Shown in pieces: positions 42,056-50,652 of a DNA stretch of 64,000 nt (positions are counted from its first letter, which is position 1; each line of letters starts with the position of its first letter). The notes beneath the pieces were generated by a model. The model was not told where the DNA came from. It did no database searches and saw only the letters and a program-made list of their open reading frames with translations. Origin of the DNA: DASQZT01 sp963728965 (lineage in GTDB: Bacteria > Acidobacteriota > Terriglobia > Bryobacterales > Bryobacteraceae). The DNA lies in NCBI GenBank assembly GCA_963728965.1, contig CAVSMH010000008.1, positions 806,001-870,000 on the forward strand. The letters are read 5' to 3'. A program made the translations under genes and the position numbers.

Positions 42056-43195
42056 TCACCGCGCGGTTGTGCGCGGCGGCCGGTGCTCTTCGACAATCCT
42101 CAAATACGCCGGGTCCTGAACCCGGCCGGAAACGCTCAGGACGAGGCCGCGGATCATGCGCCGCGCCATGCGGCGGTTGGCGGAGTCCGCGGATTCCTTG
42201 GATGCCGCGGCCAGCCTGCGCCACCGGTCGCGCAATTCGTTGAGGGCCTGCGAATGGCCGTCCACCGATGTGAGCTGCCCCTCGAGAGAGACGATCTCAC
42301 GGATCTCGCGGTCCTCGCGCGCCTGCTCCTCACGGTCTCTTTTCAGAGCGTCGCGGACGCGCTTGTCGCGTCCGAGGGCGACGGCCCGCGCGGCGAACCC
42401 GGACACATCCTTCAGGCCTTCGAAATCCGCCGCGAGGCTTTCCAGTTCCAGCAAGGTGACCCGGTCCGATTCCGCCCGATCCAGGGCGGCGGTCCGGTTG
42501 GCGAAGATGCGGTCGAGTTTCTCCGCGTCCCGCGGGGTCCGCCCGGATTTCATGGCCTGGATTTCCATCCACTCGACCGCTTCGATGGCAAGATCGCTCG
42601 ACAGCCAGGTGTGCCCACCCGGGAAAATGGCGATGCGGTGGGGCGAGGTGAGCTCCTGGCCGAGTCGGCGCACTTCCCAGTAGTTGAAATCCTCCGTGCC
42701 GGCCGTGCCGAAGACCGCGAAGGGCAGGGCCTTGCGGGCTTTCTGATCCGGGTAGCCCGCGCTCGAGGCGATCACTCCCGCGATCCGGCCGGAGCGGAGG
42801 GCCACCGCCATGGCCACCCGCGCGCCGCCCGACATGCCGGCCGTGTACACGCGGCTGGTGTCGATGGCGAAGCGCTGCCCGACATCGGCCGACATGGCGC
42901 TCACTGCCGCCATGCTGCTCTGCCAGGAGCCGTTGCGGGAGTTGTTGGAGCCGGCCACGAGGTAGCCGTACCTCTCGGCTGCCGCCTGGTAGCGTTCCAC
43001 GGGGATGCGACCGCGGGCTGCCGGGTCGAACGCCAGGATCACGGGCCAGGCGCGCCGGGGCGAATAGGACGTGGGCAGGTAGAGCGCATAGCTCTCGGCC
43101 GGATTCGCCGCGCACTTGACTTCCTCGATGATCTTGCCCGCCGGCAGCTCGTCGGCGGCCGCCATCAAGGTGAGCAGAATCAGGACGGGCGCCAT
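42056..43195 (-). CDS. Alpha/beta hydrolase with helical C-terminal domain
   Basis: The 379-residue product has a short hydrophobic N-terminus (MAPVLILLTLMAAADE), then an LpqC/PHB-depolymerase-like hydrolase fold with a nucleophile elbow in VYTAGMSGGARVA and a His in FPGGHTWL. From about residue 215 an Arg/Glu-rich helical region of about 160 residues follows, which has no recognised domain and may form helical hairpins. The substrate is unknown. It converges with the NHL gene (6-bp gap) and lies 39 bp downstream of the ADOP permease. Confidence 0.82.
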   Translation of the reverse strand: MAPVLILLTLMAAADELPAGKIIEEVKCAANPAESYALYLPTSYSPRRAWPVILAFDPAARGRIPVERYQAAAERYGYLVAGSNNSRNGSWQSSMAAVSAMSADVGQRFAIDTSRVYTAGMSGGARVAMAVALRSGRIAGVIASSAGYPDQKARKALPFAVFGTAGTEDFNYWEVRRLGQELTSPHRIAIFPGGHTWLSSDLAIEAVEWMEIQAMKSGRTPRDAEKLDRIFANRTAALDRAESDRVTLLELESLAADFEGLKDVSGFAARAVALGRDKRVRDALKRDREEQAREDREIREIVSLEGQLTSVDGHSQALNELRDRWRRLAAASKESADSANRRMARRMIRGLVLSVSGRVQDPAYLRIVEEHRPPRTTAR

Positions 43196-43234
43196 ATCCG
43201 CTATTCTAACCAGCGGGCGCGCGCCGGGTCTCCG

Positions 43235-45790
43235 CTACTCCTGCCGCAGTGCCCGCAGCGGATCGATCCGGCCGGCCCTCCAGGCGGGCACGAAGCAGGC
43301 GAGCAGGCTCACCACCGCCAGGCCCGGCAGGACTACAGCGAACGTGGCCGGGTCGCGGGGCGAGATGCCGAACAGAACCTTGGAAACGGCCTGCTGCAAG
43401 CCGAGCGCACCGAGGGCGCCGGACACCAGCCCGACCGCCGCCAGCAACATCCCCTGCCCGATCACCAGCCGCATGATGCTCCCCTCACCCGCGCCCAGGG
43501 CAATCCGCACGCCGATCTCGCTGGTCCGCTGCGTCACCGAATAGGCCAGCACGCCGTAAACGCCGATGGCCGCGAGCAGCATGGCGACCCCGCCGAAGAT
43601 CGTCACCAGGATCGCGTTCGACCGCGCCTGCACGGAGCTGTTGTCGATCCACTGGTCCATGGTCCGCGCACTGTAGATCGGCTGGAGCGGGTCCATCTGT
43701 TTCACGATGCCGCGGAGTAGAGGCGCACCGCCGGATGGATTGCCGGCCGTACGGATCACGATGGTCATGGTGGACCACAGATTCACCGGCGCGGCGAAGT
43801 ACATGGCCGGGCTGGGCTCCTGCTCCAGGGAGTACAGGCGAACGTCGCCCACCACGCCCACCACCTGGAAGCGCGTTTTTTGATCCCCCAGCCGAAACGC
43901 ACGTCCCACGGCATCCTGATCGCCGTACAGTTGACGGGCGTAGGACGCACTCAACAGGATGGACGGAACGCCTTCCGCCTGGTCTTCCGGCCCGAAGAAC
44001 CGTCCGCGGAGCAGGGGAATGCCCATGGTTCGGAAATAGTCGGCGCTCACCACGCGCCAGTCCGCCGAGACGGGCCTGTCCGATACGCCGCGGCCCGACA
44101 TCGACGTGTAATCGCCGGCCCCCATGGGAACGCCGCTCGAAATCGCGGCGCTCCGCACGCCCGGGGCGCGGCGCAGGTCCTCGAGCAGCTTGTTGAAGAA
44201 CGCGATCGCGGCCTTGTGGGGGTACTTGCGCGCAGGCAGTGAAATCTGCGCGGTGAACAGATGGTCGGCCTGGAATCCGAGCTCGGCGCGTTGCAGCCGG
44301 TTGAAACTGCGCGCCAGCAGGGCCGCGCCGATCACCAGCATGGTGGCCATGGCGACCTCGGCAACCACCAGCGTCTTCCGGAGCAGCAGGCGTCCCGGTG
44401 TGGCATGCCGGCCGCCCTCCTTAAGGGTGCCGCTGAGGTTGGCGGCGGCCACCTGGTATACCGGCGCCAGCCCGAACAGCATTCCCGTGAGCAGGGCCAC
44501 CCCCAGTGCAAACGCGAACACCACGCCATCCACGCGGATATCGGCGCTGCGCGGCACCGACTCGCCCACCAGGCGCTTGAGCGCGGCCACCGCCCACCAG
44601 GCGAGCAGGAAACCGGACAGGCCGCCGCACATGCCGATGAAGCCGCTTTCGGTAAACAACTGCCGCGCAATGCGGCGCCGCGTGGCGCCCAGCGCCAGCC
44701 GTATGGCGATCTCCCGCGAACGCGCCACCGCGCGAGCCAGCAGCAGGTTGGCCACATTCACACACGCCACCAGCAGCACCAGCGCCACCGCTCCCAGGAG
44801 CACCAGGAGAGCGGTGCGAATCCGTTGGGGAACGATCCATTCGTGGAAGCGCGCCAGGCGCACGCTCCACCCCTGATTCGTCTGCGGGTATGCGCGCTCG
44901 AGCCGGGCCGCGACCGACTGTAGTTCCGCATTGGCCTGGTCCACCGAGACGCCAGGCCGCAGCCGGCCAATCGCAGTGATCATGTGATTGCCCCGGTTCT
45001 CCCGGGCCGGGTCGAGTCTCATGGGTAGGTAGATCTGGGCCTTGGCGGGGAAATTCAACTCGGCGGGCGCGATGCCGACAACCTGCGTCCGGGAGCCGTT
45101 CACCTCGATCGAGCGGCCCACGATGGCGGGATTGGCGGCGAACCTTCGCCGCCACAACGACTCGCTCAGCATCGCGACCGGCGCGGCCCCGGGACGCTCC
45201 TCCTCTTCCCGGAACGCGCGTCCCAACAGCGGATGCACACCAAGCAGCGGCACGACGGACGCGGTGAGCGTGCCGCCCAAAACCCGCTCCGGCTCGCCAT
45301 CGCCGGTCAGGTTGAGGCTGGCCCCACCGAACGCCCCCAGGGCTTCGAACGACCGGCTCTGCTCCCGCCACGAAAGGTAGTTCAAGACCGAGGCCGAAAA
45401 GGCGCTGATGTTGAGCCCCGGGTTGGTCTCCCAGATGCGTACCAGGCGATCGGGTTCCTGGTAGGGCAGCGGACGCAGCATGACCGCGTTCACCACGCTG
45501 AATATTGCCGTGTTGGCGCCCACGCCCAAGGCGAGCGTGAGGATGGCCGCGACGGTGAAGACCGGCGCGCGGCCGAGAGTTCGTAACGTGTAAGTAACGT
45601 CCTGCATCAGCATGTGGAAATGCTCCTTGATCGCGGAACTGAAAATGTCGGCGATGGTTTCGATCCACAGGAATACGACGTTTTCGTCGCGCGCGCGGCG
45701 GCGAACCAGTTCGAGCATGTCTGCGCCGTACTCGGCTCGAAAATCGTGAGGGAGGGCATGCAGCAGCAGCCGGTAGAGCCGCTGGTTCAA
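43235..45790 (-). CDS. ADOP-type ABC transporter permease (MacB/FtsX fold)
   Basis: The 851-residue protein has an N-terminal cytoplasmic extension of about 60 residues (LYRLLLHALPHDFRAEYGADM) typical of acidobacterial duplicated orphan permeases. Two MacB-periplasmic/FtsX units follow; the first opens with VFTVAAILTLALGVGANTAIFSVVNAV, and helices cluster near residues 80, 335-440 and 725-840. It starts with TTG at 45790 overlapping the PadR stop. No ATPase is encoded nearby, consistent with the orphan name. Family members are proposed macrolide or lipid exporters; the cargo is unknown. Confidence 0.95.
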   Translation of the reverse strand: MNQRLYRLLLHALPHDFRAEYGADMLELVRRRARDENVVFLWIETIADIFSSAIKEHFHMLMQDVTYTLRTLGRAPVFTVAAILTLALGVGANTAIFSVVNAVMLRPLPYQEPDRLVRIWETNPGLNISAFSASVLNYLSWREQSRSFEALGAFGGASLNLTGDGEPERVLGGTLTASVVPLLGVHPLLGRAFREEEERPGAAPVAMLSESLWRRRFAANPAIVGRSIEVNGSRTQVVGIAPAELNFPAKAQIYLPMRLDPARENRGNHMITAIGRLRPGVSVDQANAELQSVAARLERAYPQTNQGWSVRLARFHEWIVPQRIRTALLVLLGAVALVLLVACVNVANLLLARAVARSREIAIRLALGATRRRIARQLFTESGFIGMCGGLSGFLLAWWAVAALKRLVGESVPRSADIRVDGVVFAFALGVALLTGMLFGLAPVYQVAAANLSGTLKEGGRHATPGRLLLRKTLVVAEVAMATMLVIGAALLARSFNRLQRAELGFQADHLFTAQISLPARKYPHKAAIAFFNKLLEDLRRAPGVRSAAISSGVPMGAGDYTSMSGRGVSDRPVSADWRVVSADYFRTMGIPLLRGRFFGPEDQAEGVPSILLSASYARQLYGDQDAVGRAFRLGDQKTRFQVVGVVGDVRLYSLEQEPSPAMYFAAPVNLWSTMTIVIRTAGNPSGGAPLLRGIVKQMDPLQPIYSARTMDQWIDNSSVQARSNAILVTIFGGVAMLLAAIGVYGVLAYSVTQRTSEIGVRIALGAGEGSIMRLVIGQGMLLAAVGLVSGALGALGLQQAVSKVLFGISPRDPATFAVVLPGLAVVSLLACFVPAWRAGRIDPLRALRQE

Positions 45791-46143
45791 GGCTTCACCG
45801 CCTTCCCGGGGAGCCAGCCGCGCGCCCGGGCATCATCGACCAGCCCGGAAAGACGGGCTGCCTCCGCTTTGGCCACCTTCTGTCCGAAGGGCGTGAGGCG
45901 GTAGAAACGCCGGCGTTCATCGCCGGGGGTTTCCACGATGAGGGTGAGCTCGAGCATGCGCCGGATGGCGCCGTACAGCGTCCCCGGACTCAGCTTGAGC
46001 TTGCCGCCGGTCCGCTCGGCCACGTCCTGCATGATGGCGTAGCCGTGCCGCTCGCCGCCGGCCAGCGCCACCAGGATGTGGAAGAAGGCGTAAGGCAGCG
46101 GCAGGAGTTCCTGCGGATCCGGTTCGCGGCTCGGTTTCGGCAC
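45787..46143 (-). CDS. PadR-family transcriptional repressor
   Basis: The 118-residue winged-helix protein shows the PadR pattern LPYAFFHILVALAGGERHGYAIMQ, then KLSPGTLYGAIRRMLE (recognition helix) and ERRRFYRLTPFGQKVAKAEA. It starts with GTG at 46143, only six bases after a TATACT box, suggesting a leaderless mRNA, and its stop overlaps the TTG start of the ADOP permease. PadR proteins usually repress their own operon until a small ligand binds. The adjacent palindrome at 46153-46188 is the obvious operator. Confidence 0.95.
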   Translation of the reverse strand: MPKPSREPDPQELLPLPYAFFHILVALAGGERHGYAIMQDVAERTGGKLKLSPGTLYGAIRRMLELTLIVETPGDERRRFYRLTPFGQKVAKAEAARLSGLVDDARARGWLPGKAVKP

Positions 46144-46149
46144 GCCTGT

Positions 46150-46155
46150 AGTATA
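46150..46155 (-). promoter_or_regulatory. -10-like TATACT, six bases before padR
   Basis: On the minus strand TATACT is followed by ACAGGC and the GTG at 46143. It overlaps the left arm of the ATATAACGG dyad, so repressor binding would block it. Confidence 0.5.
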
Positions 46156-46188
46156 TAACGGGAGCCGGTATAATGCCAGCCGTTATAT
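46153..46188. promoter_or_regulatory. Likely PadR operator: ATATAACGG-N18-CCGTTATAT
   Basis: A perfect 9-bp inverted repeat (46153-46161 and 46180-46188) lies directly upstream of padR. It overlaps the padR -10-like TATACT on one strand and encloses a TATAAT (46169-46174) on the other. PadR dimers characteristically bind ATGT/ACAT- or ATA-rich dyads of this size, so autoregulation is likely. Confidence 0.6.
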
Positions 46189-46324
46189 CGGCGGCCGGTG
46201 GCGATCACGGCGGCGGGCGTCCCGGCTCGGCCGGCCGCCAGCGTCCCCCCGGACGGAGTTCGGTTGGAGTGTGAGATTGCATGCCGTTTGGCGGGTTCAG
46301 CCTGCGGAAACCGTCGGGGAGATG

Positions 46325-47077
46325 ATGAAATGGAGTTTTCGCCGCTTCCACGATATGACCGGATCTTTGCGGGCGCTCTTACACCACATGATCGACTATG
46401 CCGGTCTTTACCCACCGGCCGCATTGCCGCTGCCGGTCGTCCTGGAGAACTTTTCGCGTTACCGGGATTCGCCGGAGAGCTGGATGCTGAACCGCCTGGT
46501 GCTGCCCTTTGCGAAACTCGATGAAGTGACGCTGCCCGATGGTTGGCGCATCACGCTGCTGGTGGATGGCGAGCCCGGACCGTTGCCGCAGGCGGTGGAG
46601 TCGCTCGAAACCAGGCGGGCCGCGCGGCTTTCGCTGCCGACGTATTGTGAAGTGCCGCTCGAGCGCATCGACCATGCCTTCGCGAAGGTGCGCACGGGCG
46701 GCGCGACGCCGGAGTCCGTACCTTCGGCCGATTACCTGGCCGAATTTCTCCAGGAGGCGGCAGGGCGCGGCGTGCCGTTCAAGGCGACCGCGGGGCTGCA
46801 CCATCCCATACGGTCGGCCGCCATGCACGGATTCGTGAACCTGTTCCTGGCCGCGGCGTTCGCCCGGCTCGGGGAGCCTCGCGAGCTGCTGATCCGAATC
46901 CTGAACGAACAGGACGCCGCCGCGTTCCAGTTTGGCGACGAGGCCGCAACCTGGCGCGGGCGCAAGCTTTCGACCGGCGATATTGCCGCGGCGCGCAGCG
47001 AGCTGGCGCACAGCTTCGGCTCGTGTTCGTTCGAGGAGCCGGTGGCCGATCTGCGCGCGTTGGGTTGGCTGCCGTGA
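46325..47077 (+). CDS. Uncharacterised protein coupled to fumarylacetoacetase
   Basis: I recognise no family. The product of about 250 residues is soluble, with no signal or membrane helix. It contains HMIDYAGLYPPAALPLP near the N-terminus and a central ATAGLHHPIRS segment. A GGGGAG ribosome-binding site supports a start at 46322/46325; ATG 46355 is possible. Its TGA overlaps the GTG of fumarylacetoacetase, so the two are co-translated. A role in tyrosine/homogentisate breakdown or in handling a related keto acid is inferred only from this coupling. The upstream region carries a TATAAT at 46169-46174. Confidence 0.75.
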   Translation: MKWSFRRFHDMTGSLRALLHHMIDYAGLYPPAALPLPVVLENFSRYRDSPESWMLNRLVLPFAKLDEVTLPDGWRITLLVDGEPGPLPQAVESLETRRAARLSLPTYCEVPLERIDHAFAKVRTGGATPESVPSADYLAEFLQEAAGRGVPFKATAGLHHPIRSAAMHGFVNLFLAAAFARLGEPRELLIRILNEQDAAAFQFGDEAATWRGRKLSTGDIAAARSELAHSFGSCSFEEPVADLRALGWLP

Positions 47078-48282
47078 CCGACGCGACCCACGATCCAACC
47101 CTGGCGAGCTGGGTGGAATCGGCCAACGACCCCGCCAGCGATTTTCCGATACAGAATCTCCCGTTCGGTACCCTTGCTGACGGCACCCTGGTGGTGCGCA
47201 TCGGAGATCGGGTGCTGGACGCCGGCGCGGCGTTTGGCCTGGCGTCGATGAAGTCGCTGATGGCCATGCCGCGGTCGGAGCGCGCCGAACTGCGAAACCG
47301 CATCAGCCGGTTTCTGGCGAAGCGGGTGCCCGGAGCCGAAAAATGGCTGCGTCCGGCGGCCGAGGTGGAACTGGCGCTGCCCTGCGAAATCGGCGACTAC
47401 ACCGATTTCTATGCCTCGCTCGACCACGCCACCCGGGTGGGCCGAATGTTCCGGCCCGATCATCCGCTGCTGCCGAATTACAAGTGGCTTCCGGTGGCGT
47501 ACCACGGGCGCGCCTCTTCGGTGGTGGTCAGCGGCACGCCAATCGGGCGGCCGTCTGGCCAGACGGTGGAGAACGCCGCCGGTCCACCGACGTTCGGCCC
47601 GAGCCGGCGGCTGGACTACGAACTCGAACTCGGCGCGTTTTTGGGTCCTGGGAACGCCATGGGCGAGCCGATCCCGGTGAACCGGGCGGCAGATCATCTC
47701 TTTGGGGTCTGCCTGCTCAACGACTGGTCGGCGCGCGACATCCAGAGCTGGGAATACCAGCCGCTGGGACCCTTCCTGGCCAAGAACTTCGCCACTTCGA
47801 TATCGCCGTGGGTGGTGACCGCCGAGGCGCTCGAGCCGTTCCGCCGCCGCCCGGAGCCGCGTCCGCCAGGCGATCCGCAACCGCTGGCGCATCTCGCCGA
47901 AAAAGGCGAAGGCGCCTTCGACATCGCGCTGGAAGTATGGCTGCGAACCGCGCGTATGGCGGAGCCCATGCGGGTGAGCCGGAGCAACTTCGCCGGGATG
48001 TACTGGACGCTGGGGCAGATGGTGGCGCACCACACGTCGAACGGCTGCCCGGTACGCGCGGGCGACTTAATCGGCAGCGGAACCGTCTCCGGTCCCGAAA
48101 AAGAAAACTGCGGCTGCCTGCTGGAGCTCACCTGGGGCGGCACCGAGCCGCTCGAGCTGCCCGCGGGCGAGGTGCGCCGCTTTCTCGACGACGGCGACGA
48201 AGTGATTCTGCGCGGCTGGTCGGAGCGGGCGGGCGCCCGGCGGATCGGGCTGGGCGAATGCCGCGGTAGGGTGGCGGGCTAA
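47074..48282 (+). CDS. fahA: Fumarylacetoacetase
   Basis: The 402-residue product has the FAH N-terminal domain and catalytic barrel: YTDFYASLDHAT (metal Asp), YHGRASSVVVSGTPIGRP, DYELELGAFLG (metal Glu) and LLNDWSARDIQSWEYQPLGPF (metal Asp and catalytic Arg/Gln region). It hydrolyses fumarylacetoacetate to fumarate and acetoacetate, the last step of tyrosine degradation. The GTG at 47074 overlaps the preceding stop. Other tyrosine-pathway genes (hmgA, hppD) are not in the window. The 3' end overlaps the convergent MFS gene by four bases. Confidence 0.96.
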   Translation: MTDATHDPTLASWVESANDPASDFPIQNLPFGTLADGTLVVRIGDRVLDAGAAFGLASMKSLMAMPRSERAELRNRISRFLAKRVPGAEKWLRPAAEVELALPCEIGDYTDFYASLDHATRVGRMFRPDHPLLPNYKWLPVAYHGRASSVVVSGTPIGRPSGQTVENAAGPPTFGPSRRLDYELELGAFLGPGNAMGEPIPVNRAADHLFGVCLLNDWSARDIQSWEYQPLGPFLAKNFATSISPWVVTAEALEPFRRRPEPRPPGDPQPLAHLAEKGEGAFDIALEVWLRTARMAEPMRVSRSNFAGMYWTLGQMVAHHTSNGCPVRAGDLIGSGTVSGPEKENCGCLLELTWGGTEPLELPAGEVRRFLDDGDEVILRGWSERAGARRIGLGECRGRVAG

Positions 48283-49460
48283 AGCGTGGCAGTCCTTCCG
48301 ACAGGGGCCACCAATAGAAGCACCGCTGCCAGCGCCATGACCGCGCCGTACAGAAACGGTGCGGCGGGTCCGATCGCCTGCCAGAGCCATCCCGCCAGGA
48401 TGCTGGCGGGGAGGGTGCAGACACTCACCACCATGGCCTGCATGCCGAGCGCCGACCCGAGCTCGGAAACCGGCACCAAGTCTACGATATACGCCCGGCC
48501 GACGCCTTCGGTAAGTCCAAGGTAAACGCCATAGACCGCGAACAGCAACCATAGCGGGTCGGCCGAGCCCGCCAGCCCGAAGCCGAAGTACACCAGCGCG
48601 AACACGGTGAACCCCGCGATGAGCACGCGTTTGCGGCCGAGCCGGTCGGAAACCACGCCGGCGGGATACGAGCTGATCACGTTCAAGGCGTTCGAGACCG
48701 CAAACAGCAGCACCGCCGTGGTACCCGCCGCACCGAGCTGATTGGCGCGCAGGATGAGGAACATGTCACTCGAATTGCCGATCGAAAACACCAGCGTAAC
48801 CAGCAGGAAACGGCGCAGGGCCGGGTGAGCGGCGCGAAAACGGAACGAAATCAGCGGTGCCGTCCGCCGTTCGGCAACCACATCGCGCACCGGGAGAATC
48901 AGTAGCGTGCTCACCAGGCCAGGGACGAACGCGATCAGGAACGCGAAGCGGTAGTCCTCGTGCAGCACCGATAGGATAAAGAGCGCCGCCAGCGGGCCGA
49001 GTACCGCGCCGATGCTGTCCGCGCTACGGTGGAGGCCGAAGGCGCGGCCGCGGAGTTCGGGTGGCGCCGAGCCGGCGAGGATGGCATCGCGCGGGCTGCC
49101 TCGCACACCTTTGCCGAACCGATCGAGTCCGCGTGCGAGAAGCACCACCGGCCAGGCGTGGGCCGCAGCCAGCAGCGGCTTGGTGAAGGCGGCCAGCGCG
49201 TAGCCCGACAGCACCAGCGGCTTGCGTTTGCCCCAACGGTCGGAGAGTGCGCCCGAGACGAATTTCAGAAATCCGGCGGTGCTCTCGGCGATGCCTTCGA
49301 TCAGCCCGATCACGTTCACCGGCGCGTGCAGAACGGTTCGCAGAAACAGCGGCACCAGAGGGTAGATCATCTCGCTCGAGAGATCGGTGAACAGGCTGAC
49401 TGCGGAGAGCAGCCAGACGTTGCGAGAGATGCCGGGTCGGCGTGAGTCGTCGCGCTCCAA
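48279..49460 (-). CDS. MFS transporter
   Basis: The 393-residue product has 11-12 membrane helices and two MFS signature loops: GALSDRWGKRKPLVLSGYA after helix 2 and GVVSDRLGRKRVLIAG after helix 8. The segment LLARGLDRFGKGVRGSPRDA is characteristic of one branch of putative drug/metabolite transporters. It starts with TTG at 49460; the -10-like TAAACT lies six bases upstream and no ribosome-binding site is present. The substrate is unknown. Confidence 0.92.
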   Translation of the reverse strand: MERDDSRRPGISRNVWLLSAVSLFTDLSSEMIYPLVPLFLRTVLHAPVNVIGLIEGIAESTAGFLKFVSGALSDRWGKRKPLVLSGYALAAFTKPLLAAAHAWPVVLLARGLDRFGKGVRGSPRDAILAGSAPPELRGRAFGLHRSADSIGAVLGPLAALFILSVLHEDYRFAFLIAFVPGLVSTLLILPVRDVVAERRTAPLISFRFRAAHPALRRFLLVTLVFSIGNSSDMFLILRANQLGAAGTTAVLLFAVSNALNVISSYPAGVVSDRLGRKRVLIAGFTVFALVYFGFGLAGSADPLWLLFAVYGVYLGLTEGVGRAYIVDLVPVSELGSALGMQAMVVSVCTLPASILAGWLWQAIGPAAPFLYGAVMALAAVLLLVAPVGRTATL

Positions 49461-49466
49461 AGTCCG

Positions 49467-49472
49467 AGTTTA
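49467..49472 (-). promoter_or_regulatory. -10-like TAAACT, six bases before the TTG start of the MFS gene
   Basis: On the minus strand TAAACT is followed by CGGACT and TTG. The spacing matches the other suspected leaderless starts in this window. The divergent phosphatidyltransferase gene starts 22 bp away. Confidence 0.45.
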
Positions 49473-49493
49473 CGGTAGGATACTGGTTGCCGA

Positions 49494-50042
49494 ATGCCCC
49501 CGTGGATGAATCTTCCCAATCTTTTTACGCTGCTGCGGGTAATCCTGGTACCGTTTGTGATCCAGGCGATCCTGGCCGGGAGCCACATCCTGGCCCTGAG
49601 TCTGTTTGCGCTGGCGGCATTCACGGATGTTCTGGACGGCGCCACCGCGCGGCAGTTCGGCCTCACTACTCAGGCCGGGGCATACCTGGATCCGATCGCG
49701 GACAAATGCCTGTTGAGCGGGGTGTACCTGGCGCTGGCGGCGGGGGGCATGCTGCCCTGGTGGCTGGTGGCGGTAATCTTCGGACGCGACCTGTACATCC
49801 TGCTGGCGGTGGCAGCCCTGCTGTTGCTAACGCCGGTGCGGCAGTTTCCGCCGAGCATCTGGGGGAAGGTTTCGACATTCGTGCAGATTCTGACGGCCGT
49901 GCTGTGGCTCAGCCGGAATGTGCTGAAATTTCGAGTATTGGATTCGCTTTCCTGGGGTATGCTTTGGCCTTGCGCGGCTTTTACCATTTGGAGCGGCGTG
50001 CATTACACGTGGCGCGGACTGCGAATCGCACGAGCGCATTGA
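49494..50042 (+). CDS. CDP-alcohol phosphatidyltransferase family protein
   Basis: The 182-residue membrane protein carries the signature DVLDGATARQFGLTTQAGAYLDPIADK split over residues 45-71, the Asp/Gly/Arg/Asp pattern that binds metal and CDP-alcohol. It most resembles phosphatidylglycerophosphate synthase (PgsA) or cardiolipin-synthase-type enzymes, but the alcohol acceptor cannot be assigned by eye. It starts a plus-strand group of five genes. The start may be 49494 or the Met at 49506. Confidence 0.88.
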   Translation: MPPWMNLPNLFTLLRVILVPFVIQAILAGSHILALSLFALAAFTDVLDGATARQFGLTTQAGAYLDPIADKCLLSGVYLALAAGGMLPWWLVAVIFGRDLYILLAVAALLLLTPVRQFPPSIWGKVSTFVQILTAVLWLSRNVLKFRVLDSLSWGMLWPCAAFTIWSGVHYTWRGLRIARAH

Positions 50043-50088
50043 CGGGTTGTGCGCACGGGAGTAGTCTAAAGGTGAGACGGGGTTGCGC

Positions 50089-50649
50089 ATGACTCGCTAT
50101 CAACCGGCCGGGCACTACTTGTGGTTTGGAATCGCCGCCGTGGTGTTGGCCGCCTTTTCGGGTTGGTTCGCCCTGGGCTTTCCGTTGGCATATATTCCCG
50201 CCGGCGTCTTTATCCTGGCCGCTGCATTCTTATTCACCATGTCGATGCGTCCGCCGATTGAGGTCCACGAGGGCCACGTCGCCATCGGGAAGCGGATGAT
50301 CCCGTGGATGGACATCCGGCGCCTGGACCGCACGGGATGGATCTCCCCATTGATCGTGCGCATTACCTTATTCGACGACTCGCGGCTGGTGCTGGTGTAC
50401 CCCGGCGACCTGGACAGTTGCAACAGCCTGCTGCGTCACCTGCGTCGGCTCTCGCGGGATGCTCTGATCGACGGTATTCCCTACCGGCAGTATTGGGGAG
50501 AAGTGCTGGCGCCGGGAAATAACGCGCGCAAACAGCCGCCCGCGCCGCGCTACCGGATTCTGCGGCCCGAGGACGAGGCCGAGGTGGAGCGGCTCTATCA
50601 ACGTCTCAAGACGGTAGGCAACCTGGATAAGAACACGGACGAGAAGTAG
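50089..50649 (+). CDS. Membrane protein with PH-like domain, unknown function
   Basis: The 186-residue product has two N-terminal membrane helices (LWFGIAAVVLAAFSGWFAL and IPAGVFILAAAFLFTM). A soluble beta-rich region follows (VHEGHVAIGKRMIPWMDIRRLDR, ITLFDDSRLVLVYPGDLDSC), suggestive of a bacterial PH-like fold, then a charged tail. The ATG at 50089 follows an AGGTGAG-like sequence; a TTG two codons earlier is possible. It sits between the phosphatidyltransferase and YdcF genes, both envelope functions. Confidence 0.78.
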   Translation: MTRYQPAGHYLWFGIAAVVLAAFSGWFALGFPLAYIPAGVFILAAAFLFTMSMRPPIEVHEGHVAIGKRMIPWMDIRRLDRTGWISPLIVRITLFDDSRLVLVYPGDLDSCNSLLRHLRRLSRDALIDGIPYRQYWGEVLAPGNNARKQPPAPRYRILRPEDEAEVERLYQRLKTVGNLDKNTDEK

Positions 50650-50652
50650 TCC

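Noticed and set aside
42083..43720. 545-residue plus-strand frame opposite the hydrolase and ADOP genes
   Set aside because: It spans two genuine minus-strand genes and has low-complexity Arg/Gly/His composition without domains.
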